In this document: one piece after another, positions 46,181 to 59,355 of the stretch
Layout: every line of letters starts with the position of its first letter
Position numbering within the stretch: position 1 is the stretch's first letter
Assembly (NCBI GenBank): GCA_047495785.1
Contig: JBLDXI010000025.1
Span: forward strand, 2,294,001 to 2,358,000
DNA from: Lepidodermella squamata
Taxonomy: Eukaryota; Gastrotricha
Reading direction: 5' to 3'
Length of the DNA: 64,000 nt
The notes under the pieces: generated by a model
What the model saw: the letters and a program-made list of their open reading frames with translations, nothing else
What the model was told of the DNA's origin: nothing
Databases searched by the model: none
Position numbers and translations under genes: made by a program

Positions 46181-48764
46181 ATGGCACGCGGCCAACAGTC
46201 GGCGATATTCGGACTGGCTATAGCTACGGTAATTTGACCTATTTTTATCGCTAATTTTATTGCCATAGGATTCGCCATAATTTAGAAAAAAGTTCAATTA
46301 AATCATCCTATATAGGCAAAATTTCGTAATGCCATTTTCAATACTCAATTTTTCCTAATTTATTTTAGAATAATTAATTAATTAATTATTAATTTTTCAT
46401 CATTTTTTAATTTTTTTAGAATTTTTTCAATATTTTTTAGGAATATCTATATTTTTCCGATTTCTGATTTGTGATGCTGAATTTTCTAGTTATTTTTATC
46501 GACCGCCATCGCCCAGACCGAAAATCCGAAATGTTCCGGTCCTCCCGACCAAGGCCCATGTACAAGCTTCTCGACGAAATTTTACTACGACACGCGGGAG
46601 CGGAAGTGCAAAAATTTTCGTTACGGCGGTTGCGGCGGGTCGATTGACAATCGCTACGACTCGATGACCGAGTGCATCCTCGAGTGTTCGAAGGACGAAC
46701 CGCGCGACTTCCAACTGTACATCTACGACCCTTACGCGCCAACAGCGGCGCCGTCGAGAACGCCGCGTGTTCTGACGCAGACAACGCAAGAAGCGCCCAA
46801 GACAACGCAGCCGCCGGTCAGTGCCGAGTGCAATCAACCGCAACCGTTCAGCGGCTGCATCACCCTGTGGGATTTTTACACGTTCAAATTTTACTACGAC
46901 ACCGATTTAAAAACATGCGCTCGCATGAGATTCTGCGCGTATGCCTCGGTTTTCGGCCCGCTTTTGCCCAGTTATCGCGGGCAGAATTTGTTTAATACCG
47001 AGGAGGAGTGCCGTAGTCGGTGTGGTTTGGATGGGTCGACGACTAGCTCGGGATCTACGACTACAACTGCATCGACTGGTTCGACTACTACTACTACAAC
47101 TGCTGCGACGACTGAAGCGCCGAAAATTCTCAGTGTTGGTCCCTGGTGGCAAGGCAAAGTCGCTACTGAGATGAAGCTGTGTAAACAAATTATTTTTAAT
47201 TTCATAATTTTTCATTTTTTTCTTGAGCCGATAAACTCGCACAGCAATTACCGCCCGGGCCAATATTTTTTTACCAAAATTGTTCAATTTTTCAAATTGC
47301 GGCCTGTAATGTGCGATTTTTTAGGTCTCGGTAAATAGAGACCGGGCTATAACAAAAAAGGCGACATGAAAAATTAGGTCAAACCACTTGATGAGCGAGA
47401 CAATTTGACGCGTGCACCTTGTTTTCGCGATAAATAGCTATTGTTAAGCGCTAATTTCAACTCTCGCAGTTCTGATATCATTATTTTATATTTTTTTGCC
47501 TGTTTTTTGCAAGTTTGGCTGCATGTTTCGGTGCATTAATTTTGGCACCTTTTGTTTTCCTCTGGCCGTTTTGGCGTAGTCCCGTTTTTTTTATTAAAAA
47601 ATAGCTGTAATTCAATTTTTTCATCGTCGTCGTAGACTCCTAAACCCGCAAGGGTAAAGGGTAAAGGCCTTCAAACCGTGATGACGTTTCAAAAACAAAT
47701 TCATTTAGTCATTTGGTCAATTCTTTCATTATAAGGCCTTCATAGCAAAATTGATTTCGCTTCACTCGAGTGCATTTGAAAGATGTTACATTCGTATTTC
47801 GAAAATTACCGACAGATTCCAAACGGGTTTTTTCGGGTTTTTTGTCGCGAATTTTATTTTTCTTTGGTGAAAGTGTATAGGATAGAGAATGCTTTCTGAG
47901 ATTTTATATTCCAAATCCCGAAATATTCTGAAAAAATTGAAAACTCAAGTTCAGTGTGTACAAAAAAATCATCATATTTCACCTAACGAGAGCATGAATT
48001 CACTTTCGGCAGATGAATTGGGGTGATTCCTTTTCGTGTATTGAGCGTGATTTATTTCGGAATTCGGATTTATTTTGAATATCGGTGAATTAGGATACTC
48101 ACAGGGCCCTTTGAGGGGATTTCACAACCTCAAAACCCAACCCAATGATGGTGATTTTTCTTATTATTTTCTAATATTTTAAAATTATTCTATAATTATT
48201 CTATGTATTATAACGAAAACTTACTAGTTTGTTGATCCTCATTTTTTTTAATTTTTTTACCAAAATTTTACCAAAAATTTATTATGATAATTTTCTCCAT
48301 TTTTCGGATTCAGTGACCCAGCTGGATTTATATTCAATTTTTTCCTAATATTAATTATTAATTCTCTCATTTTAATCCTTTTTCCAGACGAGTGGGCTAC
48401 AAGTCCTCGAACAACGCTCTCACCTGACGCGAATACGCCACCGAGCCCGTTGGCGAAATACCGCAAAGTCGCGTATCAGTGCTACGGCGAGATAATCGAA
48501 CGATTCTTAATCAAGGACAGCCTAGAATGCGCCAAATTCTGCGAGCGCTTCCACCTGGTCGAAAAATGTAACTCCTTCTCGCTGACGCACGACGGCATGT
48601 GCGTTCTACGTCAATATTGCTTGATATTGCCGCGAGGCGGCTACTTGGACGCGGATAACGAGGAGGGCTACTACTACCACAACGGTTACTGGCTGCCGAC
48701 GCAACTTCGAGTCACAACTTCATACGTTCGAATCGGCGATAGCAATGACGATGACAGAAAATGA
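46181..48764 (+). CDS. Secreted Kunitz / Kunitz-like / PAN-like protein, Thr at P1
   Basis: Exons 46181-46228, 46490-47180 and 48388-48764 give 371 residues. Exons 1 and 2 together form a convincing signal peptide (GLAIATLFLSTAIAQ), which supports the short first exon. Kunitz domain at about 35-86 with GPCTSFSTKFYYD (P1 Thr) and GGCGGS; the GGN of typical Kunitz domains is GGS-I-DNR here, with an extra residue. A Kunitz-like module (about 121-180) and a Thr-rich linker follow. After a 1.2-kb intron comes one PAN-like module (CYGEIIERFL, ECAKFCERF). The exon-2 donor (CTGT|GTAAAC) is the only phase-1 choice that joins. AATAAA at about 48862. Confidence 0.82.
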
Positions 48765-49049
48765 TAAGAAAAATGATAGCTGAATATGCTAGGCTGATAT
48801 TTTATCCATGACTTTTCTCCCGATTTTTTTATTCGCGTCAAGGAATGCCAAGGAAGAAATGAGAATAAAATTGAAAGAAAATTTGAGTTTTATTGTTGTC
48901 GCCTTTTTTAAATGCGCTAATTTGTTTATTTGTTCCTCGCACCGGTCGCGTTTAAATGTCACCTTTGTTTACACGAGTTGAAAAGAGATATTTTAATGTG
49001 GATTTAATTATTTAAATTTTTATCTGCAATTAATTCACTGAGCCAAATT

Positions 49050-50524
49050 ATGCTACTGTCATATTATTTGTTATTTCCTGCCATTTACGGCTTATTCCAG
49101 TTAGCTGTGGCTCTTAGGCAAGGGCCTAATGTCAACTTTGGCTATGAAACTTATCCGGGTGATTATCCATATGTGGCACGGCTGGTGGTTAAATTGCCAG
49201 GGTCATATCGGTACAATAACTGTGGCGGTGTGCTGATTCATCAAAGCTGGGTGATCACAACCGCGCATTGCCTTGGATCAACGCGCGATAACCGATTCGC
49301 AACAGGGTGAGTATATAAATTTATTTAGACTACCTTTGAAATATTATTTATTTATTCTGAATTAATTTGAATTTTTTTGTTTGAATTTTATTTTAATTTT
49401 ATCTTGGAAAAGGACCATTTTTCAAGAAAACCATAACGCGGGGCAACAATAAAGGGCGGAGCCATATTTTCTAAGATTTAATTTCGGAAAATTTTGAATT
49501 CCTGAACAAGGCAGCAAATATGAATTTTTCCCTAATTTTTAGGTAATTAAAAGCATATTAGCGAATGAATATTTCAAGGTCATTTGCATAAAACCGCCCA
49601 AGTACTAATTAACCTAATTATTCTCAGATTTGTCAAATATTTGCCAAATATCCTTAGGCCTAATTATGAAGAAATTGATACCGGCCGTTTTATAAAGCCA
49701 AAAAATAAATTTATTCATTGCCTTATTTTCTACAAACCAAAACACAAAATTCTCACCTGTGTTGCTTAGACAAAAGAATCCAAAAGGTCACCCTGTCCAA
49801 GATGACCCTGCGTTACGGTTATAAACTATTTTTTTCTAGAGTTGCAATTTATTTTGCGGATCACGATGCAACAATTTATCCTGAGGAGGACGAATTCATG
49901 CAAACTTTTTACTTAGCTTCGAGATTTCGCAATGTCATCATTCATCCTCAGTATGACCCATCGACGCTCGACTTTAACTTCGCTCTCATCAAATTGCCGA
50001 GCCCTGTTCGAAATCTGACCCTGGCAATCCTGCCCAAACCGTGGACGTGTTCTCGAAATTATTATTTGACAAAATCCGGAATCATCGACAAATGCCAGCG
50101 GGTCAAGGCCCTCGGATGGGGCATAACCAGTTAGCAAAAGCTTTAATTTTAATTTTCAAAATTTTAAATTTCAATTTTAGGCAGTGGCGAATCTTTTGAT
50201 TCCGATGAATTGTTGCAGGAAGTTCCTCTGCGAGTTCACTCTTTTGTCGATTGTCTGACGCACCCTACTCGAATAAATCTTGGCGAATTTAATCCGTCGA
50301 AGATTTGCCTCGGCGGCGATTCTTCTTCTGGCCAGGACAGTTGTGATCGAGATTCTGGCGGGCCGATTATTTGCTCGAATCACCGCGGAAGTGAAGGTTA
50401 CCTGGTTGGGCTGATTTCTTACGGTGCTAATGGAGCCCATTGCGGTACGAGAACGTTTCCAAGTATTGGCGCCAGAATTTGTGCAGCAATGCATTGGATA
50501 AACGAAGTCATAACAAAATATTAA
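49050..50524 (+). CDS. Trypsin-like serine protease with Arg at position 193
   Basis: Exons 49050-49306, 49840-50129 and 50181-50524 give 296 residues. Signal peptide 1-22. The catalytic triad is complete: H73 (TTAHC), D130 (LDFNFALIKL) and S241 (CDRDSGGP). D235, six residues before the Ser, predicts trypsin-like cleavage after Arg/Lys. Residue 239 (chymotrypsin 193) is Arg instead of the nearly invariant Gly that forms part of the oxyanion hole; Trp215 is Tyr. The usual R-IVGG activation site is not obvious (NVNFGYE instead), so zymogen activation is uncertain. It is a single-domain protease placed inside the Kunitz/PAN array. AATAAA at about 50588. Confidence 0.9.
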
Positions 50525-50799
50525 ATGTAAAATGCATCAAAGTTTGATAATTTTTATTGCTGTGCCATCGAAAATGGGACAGAATCAAATAAAACGAATT
50601 TTTTTAAGGTAATTAAAATAGAATTGTAGCTCATTTGCGAGACACCATATCAGCTAACTTTGAGTTCTGCATGACATGAAAGTACCTGGCTGGATGGATA
50701 ACTGTATAACTGGCTGGATATATTTGGGTTAATTATTGGCTGTTCTCTCTTTTCTCCGTGATATTATTGATCTCAGTATGCGATGTGGACGTTGCGATA

Positions 50800-51285
50800 T
50801 GCAATGGACGTTCAACGAAATGAATGCGAGAGAAAAATCGGCGATATTCTCATAGAGAAATGGACCTTTTGTCGTTCGTTCCATACGTCCACTGTAAGTC
50901 GTAATAACGTAAAAGCTATCAAATTTCTGTGTAAATCCGTTGCGAAATGATGCGGAAGTAATTATTATCTTTCACTAAAAATAAAACTTTGACCCCTAAT
51001 AAGATTTCGGAGTAATTATAGGTAATTCCAGCGACAATGGACGTTTTAATCTTAGGTATATTCTTCATTTTCCTCATTTTTGATTAAATGTTCGCTGTGA
51101 TCATTCAGCAGTATAATCGGATAATGGACGTACGAGGAAAGAATCGGCGACATTGCAGAACAGATTCATGGCGAGGAATGGACCTTTTTTGTCAGTGTTC
51201 TATACGTCCACTGTATAGCCGTAAATCACGCACACACGTACAAGTTATTGGATTTCTGTATAAGACATCGGCGAAATAAGTGACA
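50800..51285 (+). repeat. Two diverged direct repeats, about 160-185 bp each, 300 bp apart
   Basis: 50801-50955 and 51121-51285 share CAATGGACGT/TAATGGACGT, AATCGGCGA, AATGGACCTTTT and ATACGTCCACTGTA in the same order, then ATTTCTGT. A third partial copy of the ATGGACG core lies near 51035. Origin unknown; they may be remnants of a transposed sequence. Confidence 0.65.
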
Positions 51286-52169
51286 CAGAAATAATCAGGT
51301 TTCCCTATTGAGCGGATCTTCAAATTTAACCTGATTTTCTTTATTACCGTGAAGCGCGGTATAATTGCGGTTTGCGGAAGCTGGCTTTCTCGCATAATTT
51401 TCCCCGGTCTATTGGCATTTGTCTTCAATAAATTCAAGGCGATTACGGTAGTAATCGCTTTACAGAAGCAATTACAATCAGTGCGACCTCGTATCTCATG
51501 TTGAGAATCTCTAAAATCTTTGCAATTATAATGCAACCCATAGTCCCAATAGTAAAGCCCAATAGTAATCGGCTACCTATTAAACTACCCTATATTTAAA
51601 AAATCCTATAGGGTGATTACAACCCCAGGGTTTCTAAAAGGCATATATCCGCGCTGGGAAATGGTATAAATCCGGTGAAAATGAATAAAAAAGTGTCTCG
51701 TCTCGTCTCTCGTCGGGTTGGTTATGAGCTAGGACTTGTTTTATGAGACTGTCACCAAACCGCACTAAAATGTCATCAGAATCGATTTTGATGCACGATC
51801 CGTGACCAAGCAGAATGCACATACGGATTGATCTTACCCTGCTGATGAACTTTGCCTCTGATAGCGGATTCCTTATCCCTACTCGATATAACCGCTCAGA
51901 TGTGACATCAGGTAAGGTCACGTGACCTTCAACTTGACACCGGATTTTTCTCCGTTATAACCGTAGGTTATAAATCTAATGGGGCTTTCGAATTGTTTTC
52001 TTTTTATCGAAATAGCGCGTCCAGTTAGAGAAAGAAAAATAAAAGAAGTTCAAAAAAATATTCGAAGCTTTAATGGGAATACTATTACACAATACTAATC
52101 TGCATTCTGGTTCGGATTTCACAGTAATTTTTTGCAAAATTCGACTCAAATGGCGAATCTTGCGGCTTA

Positions 52170-52352
52170 TACAGGGTGGTAAAAAATTCCGCAGAAGGCG
52201 CATTCGATGCGCATAAATTTAATGAGGAGTTTTAAGAAGTTGAAGAATTTCAAGCATTCTTTTGCCAATGGGACTCCTCAATTTCTTGAAACTCCTCATT
52301 TAATTGATGCGCATCGAATTCGCCTTCTGCGGAATTTTATGGCCGCCATGTA
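52170..52352. mobile_element. MITE-like inverted-repeat element, about 180 bp
   Basis: The left arm (52170-52238) and right arm (52283-52352) are inverted copies with a short unpaired centre. Shared pieces include TTCCGCAGAAGGCG / CGCCTTCTGCGGAA and TAATGAGGAGTTT / AAACTCCTCATTTA. Outer ends start TACAGGGTGG and end CCGCCATGTA, more diverged. A TA at both edges would suit a Tc1/mariner-type target, but this is not proven. Confidence 0.7.
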
Positions 52353-53420
52353 CAGCATTTTACGCTGAATTTAGGGATGATTAATTTTAAATTATGCTGA
52401 TCAATAAAAAAATCTTTGAAAGGGGGTTTAGGTCCATTGAAAATTCCAAAATTTAGTTCTGCGAACAGGAAAACAGGTTCCGCTAAAATTAAGACCCTAC
52501 AATTTTTGTATCTTTTTCTGGCTCATCAATCTGTTTGAGTCACAGGTTTGCTTTATTTCTCTCCAAGATTCAATCGTTCACCTGGCGCCCTTCTACCAGT
52601 CAAATTAACAGTTTCAATTGTTGTTTCATATTTTATTTATTTATTTATTTATTTATCGAGCATAATCCCAATGTTGAGAGCTCTACGTGGAAAAAGGTGC
52701 ATGTAAAAAACAAATCGTGCAGAGAGGCGTTGTCAGATCAGGCAGTGTCGGGAAGTCAAAACAATAGTAAAATAGTTAAAATCAACAATTAAGTAGGTGG
52801 TTATATACAAGTTGGCGACAGTCATTGGCGGTATAGCAGGCTTTTACGCCGCATTCGCAGTTCGGCAGGGTACCATCGTACTCGAGTATTTCAATCGTTT
52901 TGTGTGTTTCTCAGCTGTTTTCCATGAATACCTTCACCCATTTTGCAATTTTTGAAACAACAAAAGAGAATTTTCTGGATAGCACGCCATACCTTTGCTC
53001 TTTTGGTTAAAAGATAGGTGGTCACCCTTAAGCCTTAAGCTGATAACCGGCTTATTTCAACAGGTCACTATCATCTTCGTAGCTATAGTGGGCGATGGCT
53101 AATGCTATCGTTAATTTAATCATGGAGTAATAATTGTTGAGTAATGATGACCTGAAGAAAACGGCTCTTATACTTATTCTACTGGCCAGCCACTGGTCAC
53201 CCACACTAAGATGATTGTAACGTGTGACTTGAATCTAATTATCCACGAATTTTACGCCTTTTCGCCGCCAGCATACGTATATCAGATGCAATTAAAAATT
53301 TGTTTTCATCTTTTTAACCAACAACACGTGCCTGCATTATATTATTGAAAAATTTAGCGTAGAGTAGAATTTTGATTGGCAATCTAATACAGCAACAATA
53401 ATTTACTTCCCGGCGATAAC

Positions 53421-55059
53421 ATGTTGATGAAAATTGTTCTTTTTTCATCGCTGGCGGTAAGTCATCTCTCATTTCGATGTCGCACTCGTTAATTGCGGCA
53501 TTTAGATCTCGGCTCTAGGTCAATCGAGTACGATCTGCTATTACACCCCCGATACTGGGTCATGCCGCCTTTTTCATACCATGTACTATTACGACATAAA
53601 AGAGCAGCGCTGCAAGCAATTTACTTGGGGGTGAGAATTTTCAAACGCGTCGCCCGCACTGTTGCTATATTTTTAGACGCTATCTGATACAGCGGTTGCG
53701 AAGGCAATGAAAACAGATTCATCACCGAGTCCGAGTGCGTTCGAACATGCCAGGGCCCGAAAAACGGCCCAACCATGGCGCCGGTTTATTACCCGCCAAA
53801 GATCAACAGCGGAACTACAGACCAACCGCCCAAGCAGCCACGTAAAAAAAATTAATTTTAAGGTGGCATTTTTTTATTATACCTATTTTTCATTTTTTAG
53901 CGTCTTATTGTTTGAGGCCGCCTCCAGATAGTGGCTGCTTGGTTTATCGGTGGAATCCTGTTATCAAATTTTATTATAACCACTTTTCGACCCGATGCTT
54001 ACCAATGGAGGTCTGCGCGAATGGCATGGCTGTTGTCAACATTCCCGGGGCTGACAACATTTTTTCGTCCGAACAAGAGTGCAGTACTCGCTGTGAAGTA
54101 CAAGCTACTTCAGTGACAAATTCGAACGGACAAGTTATCGCCGCACCAAGTATTAGAGTGAGTATTCAATTTCTCAATTTGAATTTTGCGTAAATTTGCC
54201 ATAAAAAATTCAATTTATTAGGGAATTTTTAATTTTTTAAAATTGAAATTAATGATATTTATATTTTATTTTTTTTTTTGGAATTTTTATGAAATTTTAA
54301 TTTTTTACATTTTTTTCGAATCAGAGAGACGTTCTTTTGCAATCGATGCTGGCAGGTCCACTGACAACAGATCCTCGCCCACCCAGACTAGACTGGGATA
54401 CCACTACAACGACAACCACTCGGCGACCAACCACGACGACACGCCGCTTTGAAATGCCGCCTCAAGATATTCAACAATGGATGGTACCCCAGCCGAGTAA
54501 GCGCTAAATTAAAAATTCAAAATCTTTAATTTTCAATTCAATGTCAAATTCAAATTAAATTTTCAATTTTTCAGTTTCAATTTCAATTTCACATTTCAGT
54601 TTTCAAAGTTCAAATTAAATTTGCATTTTTTTTAATTTCGGATTTAATTTGATTTTCAATTTTTCATTTTTCATTTTGAAATATTTTTATTGAAAATAAA
54701 AAAAAATAATGATTTTTTCGGAATTTTGAAAGACATTTCTGTTTGTAGGGGGTGCACTGAGTTTGTACCGGCAAGTTGCGATGCATTGTTACGGCGATGT
54801 GATCGAAAATTTCATGGTATCACCGGAAGAATGCGCTCAGCTGTGCGAGACCTCGCAATCGCTGTCATGCCGCGCGTTCACCATCATCGGCGACTATTGC
54901 TATTTGAAAAACACGTGCCTGAGCCAGCCTCGCAACGCCTACGACACGGGCACCAGCGACGGCCAGTACTACCTGGGCCAGTCGCCGCTAAATGTCAACA
55001 ACAACGCCGGCCAACAGTCTTGGGTGCGCTTGCGGACACCGGGCACATTCAAAAAATAG
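53421..55059 (+). CDS. Secreted Kunitz / Kunitz-like / PAN-like protein, six exons, Arg at P1
   Basis: Exons 53421-53456, 53506-53630, 53693-53841, 53901-54157, 54325-54496 and 54749-55059 give 349 residues. Signal peptide split by intron 1. Canonical Kunitz domain (about 23-74): GSCRLFHTMYYYD with Arg at P1, GGCEGNENRF; an intron (phase 2) cuts it before GGC. Kunitz-like module (about 106-165) with SGCLVYRW and EECSTRC-like ending. A Thr/Arg-rich linker and one PAN-like module (CYGDVIENFM, EECAQLCE, CYLKNTC) end in SWVRL. It is the most intron-rich member of the cluster. Confidence 0.82.
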
Positions 55060-55865
55060 CCAATGGCTATTAAAAAATTATACCCTATAGCGATAAGCAA
55101 ACAACAATTAATTACAAAAACATCATAATCTCACTCGATTATAATTCGAGTTTAGCTACACCTGTATCGCTTGACAAGTGAAAAATGAATTCTCGGATAT
55201 CTGAAACACGTAATTTGGGAGGGTAAGGTTAGTAATCTCCTTTTAACAACGATTCGAATGATATATCACTCGAAATATTGGTAAAAATTTCGGAAAACCC
55301 CGTTTTTCACATGTCAACGGGTAGGTATATTTTATATTGCGTGGTAATTAATTTTCCTGTCCGCTCACTCGCGCAATTTTTCGGTGTTTTTTTTTCATGC
55401 GCTCACGCGCGCTCTTACGAGGTGTTTTAGAAGTGCGTTGGCATAATATGTTCCTCACTCTCTCATTCCTTATCATTATCTCCTCAGACAATTATAACCG
55501 TGATGTGGCGTAAACACCGCGTTGAATTTTTTTAAGAGGAAGAGAAAAAACCCGTTTTTATTACCCGTTATTGCAAATTTTATGTATATAGTAATATATA
55601 TAGTACTTGTAACATAACGAGATGGCAAGTTGCGAATAAAACATGGGCTAATACTCGAGCCGGGCATTACGACTTGTTTGTGTCGCTCATCATCAAGGCC
55701 TTCATCTAGTGCCGGTTTTTGTGGCCACCGATAAAACGCTCAGATTATAAATTAATTGCCGTTTTTTTATTATTAATCCGCCATCATCAGGACTGTTTCT
55801 ACTCGTTAACACTAAAAGTTAGCTACCACTTTTTATACAAACTTATCGATTGATTCTCGATAATT
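55060..55865. other. Intergenic
   Basis: About 800 bp with low-complexity stretches. No gene or element recognised. Confidence 0.5.
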
Positions 55866-58705
55866 ATGTGGTGGCTATGGCTCTATGTGGCATGCGCTCA
55901 ACTGATCTCTACCGCTTCAGCTCAAGGTAAGTGAAAAAATGCAATAAAAATGACCTAATTTAATTTTAATTTAATTTTTAAAATTTCAAAATTTTTTATT
56001 AAGGTGGAATTTTTCTAACAATTATATTTTTTAGATCCTGGATGCAGGCAAATTCCGAAAAATGACTGCAATTTTTTCACAAATTTTTACGCTTCACTTA
56101 AATGGGTGTACGATTGGGGCAGCCAAAAATGCTGGCCCATTCGATATTGCGGCAGCGGCGATCTGAACAACAACGTTATGTTCCTCATGAAACTCGACTA
56201 TTTCGGCCTGAACGACCCTGTCAGCGAATCGGGAAGTAACAATCTATTCGATGATGAGAACACGTGTTTATCAGCGTGTAAACCCCCCGCCGCGGCGAAA
56301 ACTCAACCGAAACCCACTCCAGCGGCTGAACCATCCGCACCAGTCACCCTACCCGGGCCGCCAAAACCCGCCGAGGCGAAACCTGTTGAGCCAACCATTC
56401 TTGCGCCGGTTAAAGAAATGACGCAGACTGGCAATTTAGCATTTGGCCAAAAAGTACTGCCGACTACGACGGGGCAGCCCTATATGCCGTATGTCAACAT
56501 TCCGAATCACCCGTTCAACGCTTTGGCTCAAGTTGCGCCGTTGAAGCCCGAGCCTCAAAGCTTCACCGGCGAGCCGACTTTCCCATTTGTACCCGATATG
56601 GAACCATTTGCGGCCCCGCCGGCTGCAGACCCAATTCCGAAGATTGAACAGCCCCAACAGTTGCAGCAATTGAAAATGGTGTCGAATAATGTCCAAAAGC
56701 TTCAGGCTAACTTCAATGGTCCGCAACATTTCCCTTACGTGCCGAGTATGGAGTTCCTAGTATTTCCAACTCCAGCCCCGCCGGTTGTTACGAAACCAAC
56801 GACTGTGTCGACGACTACTACTACGACTACAACGGTATTACCTGAGAAGATCGCGAATTCTTCTGCGAAAGTTGGGCAAGACCTCCCGCCGGCTGGGGAA
56901 ACTTTCCAACAGCATCAAATGCAGCCTTTGAAGGGACAACCCATTGTTGACCCTGTTTGGGATCGAATTCGATGTAAGCATTTTTCGTATATATATTCTT
57001 AATTATACAATTCTACCCTATCAATATTTGCTCATATAGCAATGAAAAACCAGGATAATTTTTCTAGATTTTTTTCGTGCAGAGCTCGAAAGATTAAGGG
57101 TTTTTTCTTTCGGTGTAGAAACCCGCTTAAAGACGCGTTGGTGGGTTTTTTGAAATAAGAAAACAAAGGGCTTATCATAGTCTCGTTTGCCAGGTTGCTA
57201 GATCTTCATTTAGATACCGAAAGAATTGTTCATCGTCATTTAAAACGACGTATTCGCGAAAAAAACATGAAACCTTAGGCAAAAAAGAAGGGGAAAATAA
57301 ACTGAAAACGATAATATTGAAGTTTCAGACTATCAGACACCAATCTTGACTTGGGGCGATCGAGGCAATGTCCCTCTTTAAATAATATCACTAATATCGA
57401 CAAATTAGAAAACCGGTAGTAAATCTACCTCTAATGACAATTTTCGAAGAATATTATCTTGTTAACGCTTTAATTTCGGGTCAGACGAATTTTGTTCGGT
57501 TCTCCGATTGATCCATGAAGATATTTCGATACGCCGGACCCAATATGAAAGCGTTAAACTTGAAGTTTTCTTATAGACTTTGACCGTGTCGAATGTGGTT
57601 CCGTCACTTGGAAAATTAATTCTCCGCATTTTATTTGCTAAGAGTTTCAAATCTCATCATTTCTTGATATTTCATTCCTTGTTCACATGGGATTAAAAAG
57701 TAGATACGTTCCCTCCTGGCATTTCGAATTATAATCTTTTATTTTATTTGTTTCTCCGAATTTTCGTTTTCTCCGACTGCAAAACCGAAGGTCGCATAAG
57801 TACTTTCAAAGTTGGACATTTCACCAAGAAATATAGAAACAGCCAATTTATATGTCTCATTGGTCCTTTATTTCCAACCTAAGCATTATCATCTTCAACG
57901 AAAATACAGCTAATTTCAGGGAGTTTGGTTTAATTCAATTTTGTTATTGTCCATCTTGCATCGGCTACAATATTGTCCTTCTTATTCATTATAAATCCAT
58001 TTGACTTCGTAGTCAACAAGCATCATGAGCCAATTATCCCTGTTGTTGGGAAATATGAAGCTGAATGTGTACATCCACAGTTGTTACACGGCTTGTACAA
58101 GAGGGTAACCAACTGTGTTACACCGGTGCTCGGCCAATTATGAATTAATTGCGACCGTCCAAATTGCGCAAATTAAGTGCTCTGACGTAGCTTCTTTACA
58201 AAAAAGCCGCCGGAATAATAGCTTAATTACTCTATTATCACGCCGGTCAGTGGTTAGGATGACCTCGGAACTCAAAAAGTGGTTCATGCGTAAACAAGCA
58301 CTGGAAGTCAAAGAAAAATAAACAAAACAAAAATTGATCGAATTTTGTTCTGTCCTAGATGGAGATTTTGAAGCTGTCCACCGCAATATGAAGCGAATCG
58401 GCATTTTGCTGAAATTCCGCCGCATGGATGCCCACGAGCGGTGCATGGGTGACATCATTGAAACGTTCGCGCTCGACACGGCTCAACAGTGCGCGGAAAT
58501 GTGCGACCAATTCGAGGCGTACGACTACTGCGGAGCGTTTACGATCCGCGCGAACAGCGGCCTATGCGACCTGAAGCGCGACTGCCATTCCGGTAGCAAT
58601 TGGATAGACGCGGAAGAGGTGTACGCGAAGGGACGATCAATTCTACTTCCTGCGCCTGGCGAGGAATCCTACGTCCGACTACCTAGTACTGGAAAGTTGA
58701 TGTAA
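55866..58705 (+). CDS. Secreted Kunitz-like / Pro-rich / PAN-like protein without a canonical Kunitz domain
   Basis: Exons 55866-55926, 56035-56973 and 58359-58705 give 448 residues. Signal peptide 1-20, then directly the divergent six-Cys Kunitz-like module (about 24-92; GCRQIPKNDC, CWPIRYC, TCLSAC). A Pro/Ala/Gln-rich linker of some 220 residues contains two similar units (PYMPYVN, FPFVPDME, FPYVPSME). After a 1.4-kb intron comes one PAN-like module with a changed start (RRMDAHERCMGDIIETF) ending SYVRLP. The canonical Kunitz domain found in most neighbours is missing. AATAAA at about 58888. Confidence 0.8.
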
Positions 58706-59355
58706 TCAAGAGCCGGCGGAATTTCTCTGGAAACAATTGGATTTGAACAACAACCAACAGAGTCCGGTTCCTTGTATGCCTCAGAGTTATAGCTGAGGCT
58801 CTTGATTTTCTTCGTAGTCTGTAGCGATGAATTCTGTTTTGTGAAACAGCCGAATTTATATGTTATTAACGTTTATTGATCTACCTCAATAAAATTGGCA
58901 ATTATTTTTTGTGTCAAAAATTGTGGTGTTTTTTATTTATCTCAACACTTGGCTTTTTGAAGGCTATTAGATACAAAAGGCGGCCAATTTGTTATAACGC
59001 ATAGATAGTTAATGAGTTAGCCATCGTCTAGCATTGTTACGCGCCAGCCAGTTGATGTTATCGCCATATGGCCGGGAAACAAAATTAAATTAAAAAACAC
59101 AACGAATTTTAACACGTGGCTATGACGCAGCCTGATGCTTAAGGCCACGATATACTGATGTCAAGTATTTGACGCCCTCTCACGCTCGTGCGGCATGTAC
59201 TTCATAATGATGATTACTGCGTCTCGACCGGCGCGGCGAAGTGAGTAATCGTCGACTAGGTGCAAATAGCAAAAAAAACCAGCGGCGACGACAGAATATT
59301 CAACAAACGAGCGCAGCACAGTTCTGGTCGGTCATTACTTCTATAACGAATCTTA
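58706..59355. other. Intergenic
   Basis: Contains the polyadenylation signal of the preceding gene and the promoter side of the next. No other feature seen. Confidence 0.5.

Larger units (their letters stand above)
50525..53420. other. 2.9-kb gene-free spacer with repeats
   Basis: No supportable gene. Contains a diverged 300-bp-period direct repeat (50.8-51.3 kb), an inverted-repeat MITE-like element (52.17-52.35 kb) and a (TTTA)n microsatellite at about 52632-52656. Confidence 0.6.

Noticed and set aside
51088-51536. Open frames overlapping the 51 kb direct repeats
   Set aside because: Fall in diverged repeat sequence and have no homology to the surrounding families.
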